A stretch of DNA of 64,000 nucleotides from Gloeopeniophorella convolvens (Eukaryota > Basidiomycota > Agaricomycetes > Russulales), in assembly GCA_022496205.1 (NCBI GenBank), contig WTXD01000003.1, positions 310,001 through 374,000 of the forward strand, written 5' to 3'. Shown here in pieces: positions 43,940-58,605 of this stretch. A program made the translations under genes and the position numbers. Positions within the stretch are counted from its first letter, which is position 1. Every line of letters begins with the position of its first letter. The notes below the pieces were generated by a model. It was not told the origin of the DNA. It searched no databases and saw only the letters and a list, made by a program, of their open reading frames with translations.

Positions 43940-45815
43940 ATGCAAGCCTCCATTGATGCCTCCGCTCTCAAATGTATGCGGCTATGCATATCTTCCTTGA
44001 TACTTCTTCCGACGTCAATAAAACAACGCCAGCGTTTACACGTGCCCTCACTTGCATGTCGAAGTACAGTGAAGAACTTTCTATCGGCGCCACACCTGAT
44101 TCCATCTCGTTCTCCGCGACAAACACATCACTGTCTGCATATTGCCGATTCAGCTATGACAGAAGCTTTTTCATCAGGTATAATGTGGGTGACAGGAGCG
44201 TGAGAGACGCCGTCCCTGAACTCGACAATACGGAGCAAACGCAAACCGTAACTGGTCAGCTGTGCGTCCAGGTACATTTCTCCGTAGATGGCAGGTGGGC
44301 ATAATTACTCAAACTCTATATTAGCCACTTCTTGCCATTCTCAAGCACAAGACACTTGAGAAGACGGTAGACAGGATTGATTTCGTCATCGTCGACGGCG
44401 TATCAAGTCCAGAAGATGAGGATCACGACAGCCTGGAAAGCAGATTGATCCTTCGGCTGCATTGCAAACATGGTAATGTTGCGGCATCATATGCGAGCTC
44501 CGTTCTCGTCAACGCCATTGTCTCATCATGACCGTCGTCAGGTATCGTGAAGACTCACCGCTTGCTGCTACAGGCAGGATCAGGCCAATTGCAACTCCAC
44601 GAACCGGAAGCTCTCAACGAATCACATGTTGTGATAGGCCCCAAAGCTATGAAAGACATGATCGATCACTTCCCATCCACCAGAGGCAAGGCCGACCCGC
44701 AGCTGATATGGGTATTTGATGACACCGAAGTCCACGTTCGGAGCCTTGAGAATTCGCTGGACAAAGGTACGCTCATGTTGTGCCGTATAATGCGCGCAAT
44801 CATTCCGCCGGAACTTACGCAGCGCATGCAGGGACAGGGCAGCTCGCCACAGAGCTGACCATCAGCGCCGACGAGTTTGAAAGCTACGACATGTTTGCGA
44901 CCCCGATCTCCCTTGCGTTTCATCTCCGTGAATTCAACGTGAGCCCATCCTGCAATCTCCCCGAGCTTAATTGCGATAATATGAATTTCCTTTGGCGACC
45001 GCACAGGCCACGATCGCATACGCTGACGCCATGGATGCCAGCATTGACATGCGCTTCACGGATCCGGGCACGCCTCTGTACGTCGAGGTGCGCAATGACG
45101 GCATCGAGTGCCTCTTCGCCGTCTCGACGAATAGCGCCCCTGGGGCCCCAGCGCCCGCGCCCGTGCGCAGCCAATCGCGCCCTGCGGGCACGCCCGATTC
45201 AGCGCAGGGCCAGGCGCGCAAACGCCTGCGCGAGGAATCACCTGCACGGCCCCGTGCGCCCGCAAGGATTGTCGAGCGCATAAAGCCCTCCGCACTCACA
45301 CGGCGCGTCGTTCCCGAACAACGCGCGCAGGGGTCGCTGCTACCCGCCCCTGCGCCAGGGGCGTCCATGGGGCCCCCGCCGCTGCCTGCGAGTGCGCGCA
45401 CAGAACCGCTCTTCCTCCCAGGGTCGCAGATGTCCGCAGCCGACGAGGCGGCGCTGCGCGCGTCTGGGCTCGGCGAGATGGACGCGGACGAGTTCAACGC
45501 GATGATGGAAGATGAAGGCGAGGAGGTCGGGTTCCACCTGGGCTTCTCGGACCCGCCCGCGCCCTCCCCGCCGCCGCTAGATGTGGAAACGCACGAGACG
45601 GAAGCGGGACACGCGCAGGACGCCGACCTGTACGAGCAGGACGACATCGATTCGGAGATGGGCCCCACGCAGTCGGACGAGGGCGCCAAGGTCAGTCGCG
45701 CGCTTCCGCTTCCATTCCGTCTGCTGTCACGCTCGCTCACGCCTGGGCTCGCGACCCTTGCTCGCGCCTTGCGGCGGGACCCCAGCACGCCTTCCGCCCG
45801 CTCTTCGACGACTGA
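43940..45815 (+). CDS. RAD9: DNA-damage checkpoint clamp subunit RAD9 (9-1-1 complex)
   Basis: Seven exons close to 488 aa: 43940-43973, 44033-44271, 44325-44472, 44542-44766, 44832-44938, 45007-45690 and 45786-45815. The PCNA-like part reads MQASIDASALK, FTRALTCMSKYSEELSIGAT, SATNTSLSAYCRFSYDRSFF, VTGQLCVQPLLAILKHKTLE, KGTGQLATELTISADEFESY and PISLAFHLREFNATIAYADA. It then passes into a Pro/Ala-rich, acidic, phosphorylation-prone tail. The last tiny exon encodes HAFRPLFDD, a motif shared by many Rad9 tails. Rad9-Rad1-Hus1 forms a ring loaded at DNA damage that activates the ATR/Mec1 pathway. This is the metazoan/S. pombe Rad9, not the budding-yeast adaptor of the same name. The MITE ends 240 bp upstream of the ATG. 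Confidence 0.95.
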
Positions 45816-48800
45816 GCGGCACGACACACTCTGCCCACCTTACGAAACTCTCACCCGCCGCCCGCCACCCGCCACCCGCCCGCACGGCCGCACCCCTGTA
45901 TTTGGATCTCTGTGTTTATGCAATACGTCCAACTCACCGCAGCGGCGCGCACGCTTAATGATGCCGCATGCAGCACACTTAGAAGCTTGTACGTACCCCA
46001 CGCCGCCCGATATGTATTCATTTCCGCGCGTGGCAGCGCTGCAGCGCCAGCCTGCCCAACGCGTTCGCACATGGCCCCACGCTGTCATGTATGTGCGGGC
46101 GATGCGATGCGATATGATACGGTGCGAGTCCGCGCGCACGAGCGGGAATGGACGCGGACGCGTCACGACAGATACACATTCAAGCTCGAGATCGCGCCAG
46201 ATGCAGAAGCCTCACCGGTCCCGGCTCGGTGCTCCCAGTGGGGTGACAGAGTTGTACGGGTGATGACAGCTGCTGCGGGGGCCAGGGCTCCAACCCAACC
46301 TGCATCTCGCCCTAGCCGCGCCACACCATGCCACCAACCTTCATTGATTATCGGCGCGAATCCTCTCAGCCCAGCAACCCGCTGCGCCAAACGGGCACCC
46401 TCGCCCGCACACCCTGCCTAGGCCCCGGCGGCTCGCTGTCTCCGCCTACTGGTGGCGCAGGGTCCGTACGCGCGATGCCACGGATGCGCCCGCCCCGCAC
46501 CTCGGCCGCCGCAGGCTGCTGATTTCGCGCGGGCACCCGGCGGCACAGCGTCAGCACGTACAACCTAGCCTCCGGCCGCACCTCCTCGTGTCGGCTGGGA
46601 AGCTGCATCGTGGCGGCCCCAGACTATACGCAGTAAGCTCGTTGGGCGGCGGGTGTGGGTGTGGGTATAGGTGTGTGACGCTCTATGAACGTGCGGCGGC
46701 GCGAAAGGACCGCACTGCACGACGTCACTCGTGTGCGGAGGGCAGGTTCGATCCGGGCGCGCTCTCGACGTTCGACGTTCAGTCTGCATCCCCGATCGAG
46801 GCAGCCGGCGGTCGTGCGCCGATAGCGCGGACAAAATTAGTGCAGCGAGTCGAGTCGCTCGAGAACTTAGAGACCCGGGGCGCGCTTCTATTTACGCGTG
46901 ATGCTTATCCCTGTTTCGCGCGCGGCGAGCCCAGAAGAAGCAAAGCGGCGCGTCGGGGCGCGGCATCGAGGCGTGGGCACGCACGAGGCTGGGAGCGTCG
47001 CGTAACGTGGGTGCGAGATCTATGCAGATGTGCTGCAGCGCCTGGCGCGCCGGGGCTCCAATTCCTGGCGAGGTGTGCGCAGTCGCCTTGGTTCTCTGGG
47101 CGTGGTGCGCTTATCGGGGCACGCCGAAGCGGGGAACCGCGCGCAGTGACCGATTTCCCACGCGTGCGCGTGAGTACACCAAGGAAGTTTGGGCTGGCGC
47201 AAGTTCGCGGTTTCGCTCGAGTTGGACCTGCTGTGCGGTCGCGCGAGCAGCTTGTCCATACGGGGCTTGCTCTGATAGGGAGGTGGGCGTGGCGCGCGAG
47301 CGGCCACCGCACAAGGCCAAGCGTGTCTTGCATGGGAAGCCGAGCTGTGATGTACGGTGCGCTGCGAAACTCAAAAATGTGCACTCTCCATTCGGGCGGC
47401 CCAGTGCGGTGGCTGCGACTGATTGGGGCGCCTGGTATGGTGGTTGGGACGTGATGGGGCGGGCATAAGCCGCACGCAGGGCGGGGCGCAGTCACACGCA
47501 CATATTGCTGGGCTCCGCAAATGGCACCGTCTGTCGCTGTTTGGGACTAGGCGAGGGGGATGGCGGGACTATGTGGGCTTCCCTACGGGCTTCGCGTGAT
47601 TATTGAGGGGTGGCTGGCGCTCGTCGAAGGCGGTCATGACTTGTGGCGAGCGCAGTTTCTCAGGTAGAGAGTGGTCTCAGAAGCAGCTGGGTCCGACATG
47701 ACTGGCGCCCAAGGGGCACGGGCGGACCCAACAGGTGACCCGTTCACAGTACGGTTGGTGATACAGGGACTCGGATCATAAGGAGGATGTTAGGAACGGG
47801 CGAGTCTGGGTGCACATGAGTCCATCTCCGGGAGCAGCACACCCCAAGGAACTCCCTGTGGGGTCACTCCAGAAGGGCAGGTTACCCATGGTATGTTCTA
47901 TCATCTTGGCACTCGGGCGGGTCTGGAGCGGGTACCAATGCTGTGACAAGGCGCAGGATTAAGTGCTTCTGAAATGGCGAAGGTGCATAGAGAAAAAGCA
48001 CGCCATTGGTTGGCCTGCTGGGATTGGGAGAGACGCGTCCGTGGCACCCGGGGAGGCGTGATAGAATTCAGAGTTGGGCGCGTTGGGCTTCGGAAGAATG
48101 CAGACCAGCTCCCCGGGCGCCTCTCTGCGCGGCAGGAGGCCTGCGGGCGCTCGGCGAGCTCACATGAACCCGCTGAAGTAGTTACTGGACTGTGCACACC
48201 ACTGGACTGCCGTCCGTACTTCACGTTGCCAGTACGTTTAGGAGGTTTACGGGCGCCGCAAAGACACGTTTCCTTGGCTGTGAAACACGGCGACCGTGCG
48301 TATACCACGCGTAGTCGTAGTAGTGTCCGGCACGCTTCGGATATCAGAGGCCGCATCGTCTCTCACTCGGGCAGTGTCTGAGTGCCTTCAGCTTCAGGCT
48401 CGATCGCCGGCGGCGGCGTGTGAATTGCCGTACGTGCAAGTGCGACCCTGTGCGATCCCGTGCTAAAAGCGGACATGGCAATCGAGTTTTTTTTCTGGAG
48501 GTCGATGACAGAAACAGAAATCTAGTTTCCATCAAGCAGAACGATCAAATAATTTGCGACATGTAGGGATGGAGATATCAGAGGGAGCGACAGGAACTGT
48601 CTGCGATGATGGGCTGGAGACGTGGCGAGCGTGGGAAGAGGTTCTGGGGGACTTTAAATTAAGTATATAGAGAACAGCGTGGGAACGGGAGTGGCGGGGG
48701 ATGGCAACGGAGAAACAAGGGCAAGGAGGGGAGGAGAGCGAGAAGAGAAGAGATCCATGGCACAAAGTGGCACAAAGTCGTCACAAAGCAGCACAAAGCC

Positions 48801-49050
48801 CCAGCGTGTACGTACAAAATTGCAGACAACAGCGATTGGACGGGCGCGCAGGACGGGTTTATTGTCGTCCACGCCTTGTTTCTGCGTATTCGCTCTCTGA
48901 TCCCAACTTGAACCAAGCTCGGCCGGCGTTGACCTCGTTGCGATCGTTCGGTTGCCAGGAAAACACACTCCCCTCGCCAAACGTCGTCCCGCTGGATCCG
49001 CTCTCCGTCCGGCTCGATTTTCATTCGAATAATATCCAAATTTGCCCTCC
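45816..49050. other. 3.2-kb region with no credible gene
   Basis: Between RAD9 and the STE20-type kinase, both plus. Open frames are many but of chance type (Arg/Ala/Gly/Pro-rich, overlapping on both strands). I found no domain, RNA gene or transposon end. The last 500 bp become less GC-rich and hold the kinase promoter, including a run of ACAAAG motifs. Confidence 0.5.
48761..48798 (+). promoter_or_regulatory. Four helically phased CACAAAG motifs upstream of the PAK kinase
   Basis: CACAAAG occurs at 48761, 48771, 48782 and 48792, with start-to-start spacing of 10, 11 and 10 bp, one helical turn each. It lies about 250-290 bp upstream of the kinase ATG. ACAAAG is the core of HMG-box sites such as the Ustilago pheromone response element (ACAAAGGGA), but the flanking GGGA is absent here. 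A regulatory role is inference. Confidence 0.35.
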
Positions 49051-51763
<2,713 letters not shown>

Positions 51764-52466
51764 TCCCGCGCGCCTCTCCGTCACGCCGTGTCCCCCTTGT
51801 CTCGCAGTTCATCTCTCTCCCGCTCAATGTCTCGCTCATCCACTCGCATCTACCCATCCGCTCGTTCTCCCCCGCCTCCCCGTCCCGGTCCACTGATGCA
51901 CCCCCATCCCTCCCCTACACATGTATTGGCCCGCGTGCGCTGGATCCCCCGGAGCACCCCCCGCCGCCACCCACCCATACCTCCGCGTGCATGTGGGTAC
52001 GCGCGCGCACGGGGCCGCTAACGCTAGATGATATCTTAGAGAAAAGCAAAACCGGAGCACATTAAACGTCGTCTCGTCGGAGTCCTACGCGGTGTAAGTA
52101 CGTACGTGGTGTGTCGGTGATGATGAATGTCTGTTGTAATGTGCCGGCCGGGTGGTGTGGCCGGGCAGCGCAATCTATATGGTACGACTGTAATGGACGT
52201 GTCTGCAAGCATGCGATATTTTCTCTCTCCCCTCCCCTACGTGACTCTTTCTCCGCCTGTCTTTTTTTCTCTCGATTGCGTCTAATTATAAGTACAATGT
52301 GTTGCTCTGGAATTATATCGGGGTATGATGTGCGAGGCCGTACGTATGTAGCGTACGTGCAGACCGCGGTGTGATGGTGTCTACATTTTACAGCACGGGC
52401 GTTCCGTATCTACGTTTCTTTTGCCCTTTCCCCCCTACCAGTATTGGCCCCACCCTGCACCCCACG
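51764..52466. other. Convergent intergenic region
   Basis: About 700 bp between the convergent ends of the PAK kinase (plus) and TEL1 (minus). It is GT-rich on the plus strand. No gene is seen. Confidence 0.5.
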
Positions 52467-55400
52467 TCAGCGCCGTCCGGAGCGGGTAGGTAGCCAGCCA
52501 AACGCACCGATATACATGCGCGCGAGGTTCGCCGGGTCGGTCGCCTCGGCGATCAGCTCGTTGACGGTATACTCAGCGCTGAGCGCGCGGTCGAGCTTGC
52601 GCGCGACGGTTGTCAGCGCGCGGTCCGCCTCCTCGTCTGCCGTGCCGCTGCTCATGTCGAGCGCGGGCGCGCCGGGCGTCGGCGCATGCGCCGTCGACGA
52701 GCCCTGCGCGCGCTTGATCTTGAATTCGCTCGCCGTCCTGCATCGCGTGAGCGGGGTAGTACGGGCGGGAGGGAGGGGAGGAAGAGACGCACCAGGAGTG
52801 CAGCGGATCGTACTTGAAGACCTCGAGCACGGTCAGCACGACCTCGGAGCCGCCACGTAGCACGCGCAGCGTCTCCTCGGCGCAGCGCGCGAACACGCCC
52901 TGCGTGCCCGCGGTACCCATGCCGTCGACCATGTCCGCCGTCATGCGGAACGGGACGCACTCGGGGACCGGGAGGAGCTTGCCCTGCGCGGCGACGGGGT
53001 CAGGTCAGGGCCGGCACCGCGGCGGAAGGAAGAAAGAGGAGGCGCGGCGCACCTGCTCGAACGCGATGCCCAGGTCGATGTGCACGACCTCGCCCGTGCC
53101 CGAGTCGAGGAGGATGTTCGACGTATGGCGGTCGCCGAGCCCGAGGATGTGCCCCACGATAGACGTTGTCGCGACGCTGCGCGTGTAGTTGAGCCGCATC
53201 GCGAACCACGACATCGGCGTCTTCTGCCGCTCTGCGAAGAAGTGGCGCATCACCGGCCGGAAGCGCGCGCGCAGCGACAGGAACTGCGTCGTCAGCTTGT
53301 CGTTGAGGCTCGGTGAGGTCCGATTCTGGTCGCGTACCCGCGCCATCTGCGCGTTGAATTCCCTCCAGGGTATGTCCTCCTTGTGGTATCTACACGAGTC
53401 GGCGTCTCAACGAATGGGAGCGAGAGATAGCACTGGAGTCTGTGCTGCGTACCTGGGATGGGCGGTCCGAAACCAACTGTTGATGGGTATGGTGTTGCCC
53501 ACGAACTCGAGGACACCCGCCTGTGGAGCGAGGGGTATGACCTTGTAGCCTCGGACGCTGAGATTGCGCCTCCGGGTCTCGCGGTCGCGATGCAGAACAA
53601 CGTTGACGAGTTCGAAGACTTGTTCCATGACAGCGTCTTGCCGGAGATCGTCGTTCCCCTCACCCTTGAACTGTGGCAGCATCCATCAGCCTCGGCAAAG
53701 CGTCCGGTGACTGATACTCACAAGTTGCTTGTACTGCACGCCATCCGATCCACGGCAGTGGCAGATTTTTGGGACATTAATCCCTCCGGCCGTTGTGAAC
53801 GTTGATTCATAGCGTTGAATCCAGGCACAGTTCTCGTACTGGAGCGTAGGGTCTACCGGCGTGTTCGCTGTCAGGACCGGGACGCGGACATTACGCAGCT
53901 TTAATATGAGCATGTCCTCTGGGATCTTGACCGCCGACCGCTCCTTGTTCAGAAGGTTTTTTATCGATCGTTTCGCCCATTGAAGGTACGCGTCACAGAC
54001 TCGCTCTACGTCGAGAACGCGTTGTTTGGAGGAGGAATCGCCTCTCAGGCGATCGAATATGTCAGCTGCGGCGGCTGCGCGCTCCCCCTGAGCTAGAGAC
54101 GGATCATGACGAACGGATGAGCGCCTGGATCCACCTGGATTTCCTGTGGAGGGTTGGAGACAATATACTTGATACAAGCTGTGGAACGGATGATCGCGGC
54201 ACATTCGGAGGACGAGGCTCTGCAGTGCTTCTTGGCTGCCCGGTGATGGGATCGTTGGAAGGTTTCGCCAAGCGTGCGGTGAGCTGGTGGGCCAGGAAGA
54301 CGAACTTTCGCGACGGAATGCGATCGAGCGAGGGTCCGATTTGTCTTGCAAGTCACTGTCGTTGAAGTTGGCGAACCAGAGAGAAACCAGTCGGATATGG
54401 CCGTCGTTGTCAAAGTCATCAGATGCTTGAAGACATCGCGAGTACATGTCGACGGCTTGCTGCAAGAACGAATTGAGCGACTCGTTGTGCTTCCGGTAAA
54501 GCTGCGTGTCTTCTCGAAGTAATTTCTCCGCTTTGTTCTGCTCAAGAGTAAGTTCCGAAAGGCTGTCGAGCCAGAGTGGGTCCTCATGATCTGCTCCTTC
54601 CTCTGTTGGATTTCCTTTTCCTTGCGTTCTGCATACAGCTTCCACTTGATCGCGTCCGGAGACCTCAGGATAGCGTGGTATTGTCGGTCGGCAAAAACCG
54701 CGCACTGATGATACACCGTTGCAACTGAAGCGGTAGGCCGTTTGCACTGGCCGCGAGCCAGTCAAGAGGGAAGCTGCAGGGCGAAATAATGGCTCCAGAT
54801 GTTCGTGGGTTTCTCCAGGCAAGCCTCTGAGGTCCATGAACCCTGCGCAGATAATCAAATTTGAACCATCCCGCTTCAGAGATACATATAATGCTCACCA
54901 AGCGGGACAAAAGCAGAGCCCTTTCGGTGAGGTCCTGCGCTGGCCGGATTTCAACTCTGGGAAATGACGGGAAATAAGGCCCTTTAGGAACTGGACTGCA
55001 ACTTTGTGTTCCTTTTGGTCCCAAAGGACATTTGCAAACTCCTGAGCCACGGGAGCACCAGGCGAGCTTTCAAGCTTCTGCGCGCGTACAATGGAGTTCA
55101 GAGCAATCTGTAGGTTGTTGGACTTTCGAGACGCCTCTGAGACTCGAGTCAGGCATATTTCTCGATATCCATGAGACTTGAGATGAACGGAGTGACTCGA
55201 GTCCCGATTTGCTGCCTCTGTTCCTTTTCGCGCGCCGATCGAAGGAGTGAGATACGGGTGGCCATGATGGTCTCTAGGACAGAAAAGCTATAGAACATTA
55301 CTTAGATGGTAATGTAGGCTTCAGAACGGCACTTACTCGAAGTCGCCGTCAATATCACTAAACTTGGACCACAAATTGGAATCGAGCATCCCATTTTGCA

Positions 55401-58400
55401 GGCATTTTTGCAGGTCGTCCTTGCAAAGGTCAATCTGGCTCAGGCATAATATGCTCTGTGTAACTTCACGGATCCCAACTAGGTCTTCGTCTCCCAAGGC
55501 GCGAAGGCGATCCATCTCGTCAAACAAGGCCTGCCCGACGATTGCATCGACAGCGCGTGGATCACGTTCGCGAGAGACGGCTCTCAGCGCATTGTACAGC
55601 GTGGCACCTGATCCCGAGTTGGAAACCTGGTCAGGAAGGTCCCAAGTTCCAGTCCGCCAACCTAGATGGTAGACCATATCGGAGGCAGCCGCTCCCATGT
55701 TGCCGGCCTCAGTAACATTTTGCTGAACACTCAATGCCAACGTATCGAAACCGAAGGAATGAAGTGAATGGAGGACACCTTCCGTCTCAGCCGTATCTTG
55801 ACTGTGCGTCTCCAGAGCTGCACCGTGGAACTTGAACGCCTTCTCCCATTGGCGTTCGTGGTGAAACCTTTTGAGTAGGAAGTGGCGCAAATCCTCAGTT
55901 TTGATCCCGTAGAAACTGTCCGGTTCTTCGATGCGACTGTAGATTTCGAAAAGGATGTTCTCTGTGTCGGCGCTACTCGGAGAGTCGCCTCCGGGAGTTG
56001 AATACTCCATCGCGAGCTCATGGAAAAGTAGAGCCGTGGTATATGCTCCACATATGATAGCGCTTTTGCTCAGCAGCAGAAAATCGATGTCGAGCCATTT
56101 GTCGTACGCGGTCTCGTCCTTAGAATCAGGAGGTTGTGAATGACGAAGGTGAAGAACAATGTTGACAATGGCTCTCCTAGACGAGACATCTGGCGAAGGC
56201 GATTTCAAGATACGCGAGAAGTACTGTGAGAGGATATCGCGTGGGGTTCCGCTGGTGGAGACACTCTTCATCGAAGCAGAAAGAAGAGTATGAACCAGTA
56301 TTGGCGCAACTTGTTGTGCGAGCTCTGAATCTAGTTGCAAGATGGCGGGAAGCTGAGCGTAGAAGATACTACGCTGGATGAGGACGTCACAAAGCAGTGT
56401 GGAAAAGGTTGTAATCCAATTCTTGAAGTTTTCGGCCATGTCCACAAATGCGTCCGTGGACACGAGAGTATCGAGCTGCGCCGGGGATCTCTTGACTAAC
56501 TGGCGTGGTCGGTCACGGAAATAGCCTAGCTCCGAACTGTGCTCCGTTGTCCAGGAGTCTGATTGAGATAAATCAGTGGCAGCGGCTATGGTGCGAAGGA
56601 CTCGGTATGCCATCTGAACCTTTGAAGGTACGTCAGAATTGAGCATCGGAAAGAGGAGATCCAATATGGGGCGCTTCTCCAAATAGACGCGTCCTCTCCG
56701 GTTTGCTGGTTCGACTTGGCGCGTGGCGCCAATATCTGCTGATCCTTCGTTGCTTGAGCGCTTAGTGGATTAAGCCCGAAACTGTGGATCTGGCCCCGGT
56801 GGGAAAGGAGAAGCGAAGCAAAAGCATTGATGTCAGTCGCTTGCAGCCGATCAGAGGACGGTATGCAGTCCTTCAAGCGCCAGAAGTCTATTCGAGAGAA
56901 CTGTTCGTGGAATAACCATCTGTCAGAGACAGTTCACGGAGGCGTCGGACGATGGTGAATTTATTGGATGTGTTATGGGGGTCGGAGAAATCGATGTCAG
57001 AGACTGTGCCGATGTGTCTTGCATATCGAAAGAAGTTCAGGGGAAGGCTCCGCGGCCAAGCTGGGATAGCCTTGAGTACTTGGTGTCTGGTACTTGGGAA
57101 CCTCGCCAATTGCAATACCTGACTTTCTATCCAGGGCAAAAGGTTCGCCCCGAGTTTGGCAATAGCCGGGCTCTTGCTGTTGACGTGGTCATGAGCAACG
57201 CAGATAAGTCGGATGAGGAGGTCGGCGAGACGTGGATCTCTCTCGGTGGTTTTGGCGTATAGTCTGAATGACCAATCGAGAACCGACTGAGCAGCCAGAG
57301 CCAGGTCCGTTTGCTCGAGAAGAGTGACCATCCCATGATTGAGGGCGTAAAGAAGAGCCGGGTTGCGAAAATGTCTGAAGTGGCGCGACATCCATAGGCA
57401 TAGGCGCTCATGTAGCGAAGCTGTTCGTGGACCAAAGGAAGGTTCTGAATGTCCGCGAGGAGCTGCTGAGTGATATGGTATGTTGTAGAGACCGAAACGG
57501 CAGCTGGCACACGATCTTCGAGCCACTTGAGTGTCGCAAGGACGCTCGCAGCGTTGAACGATGGTCGATTGGGTTCTCGTGCCTTCATCTCCCCAGGGTC
57601 GCGGTATGTAGTGAGAGCTCGGAAGACTTGGGCTTCGCGTGATGATTGTTTACTGAGCTCTTGCGAAATCCCTCGCAGCTCTCGTTCTGGAGGAACCGCA
57701 GTACCACAACTATGATGCTGTCGATGTCGTATACCATTTGGTCTCCTGCGCTCATCTGATTTTGATTTACGCCCGTGATCCAGTTCTCGTCCATGGCCGT
57801 CAAGGCTTGCTCGGACAATGAGGTTGCCAATTCTGGTGATTCGTAAACAGTTTGACCTATCTTGAGGACGCTTTCGAAGCCAACGATGTCGGCAAAACAG
57901 CGGCGGTAGCCCTCGAACACGGGGAGCTGAATAGCCTGGCAATGGTGGCCAAACCAGCGGCGGCCCAGAGTCACTGCCTCCTGGTCGGTTGACCCACCAG
58001 CGAGGATGAGGACAGGCGCAAAGGCACGGAAAGCCGCTTCTGCGCATGCTTTCCTGTCCTCGAAACCTAAACTTCCGGTGGAAAGCTCAGAAAGTTCATG
58101 CGGCTAGAAAATACGGAGAACGCGATTTGTGGCACGTAGAGCTCGAATAGTTCAGAAGCGGATCCCAACCCTAGCCGGTCCGAGGCCCCTTGGAAGACCG
58201 CCTTGATATGTAGGTTGTAAAGCCCACTGCCATGACTCGTTTCCATAAGGTGCCAGAGGGTCCCTCGGCGCACAGCCGAGCTGACAACCATGATGCTACC
58301 CAATGTGATTAAACGCGTGAGCACATGTTCGTAGCTGTGAGACGGGAAGGTCAACGGAGACTTGCAGAGAATCAATCAGATCTCTCACTTTGCCAGGTCT

Positions 58401-58568
58401 ATGGGTAGCTTCTTATGAAGTTTGCGATAAAAGGCATAGGGTCGTCGTCGTCAAAACGGGAAAGGGTGAATAGAATTGCGTTCGCGTTCGCAGCTCGAAA
58501 CCGAACGCGGATATCGTCATCCTGACTGATGCTTGGCAGAACGCGAGAAGGCAGGTTGGTTGGATCGA

Positions 58569-58605
<37 letters not shown>

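Noticed and set aside
46735..46760. tRNA B-box-like GGTTCGATCC
   Set aside because: The flanks do not form a T stem or an acceptor stem, and no A-box lies at the right distance.
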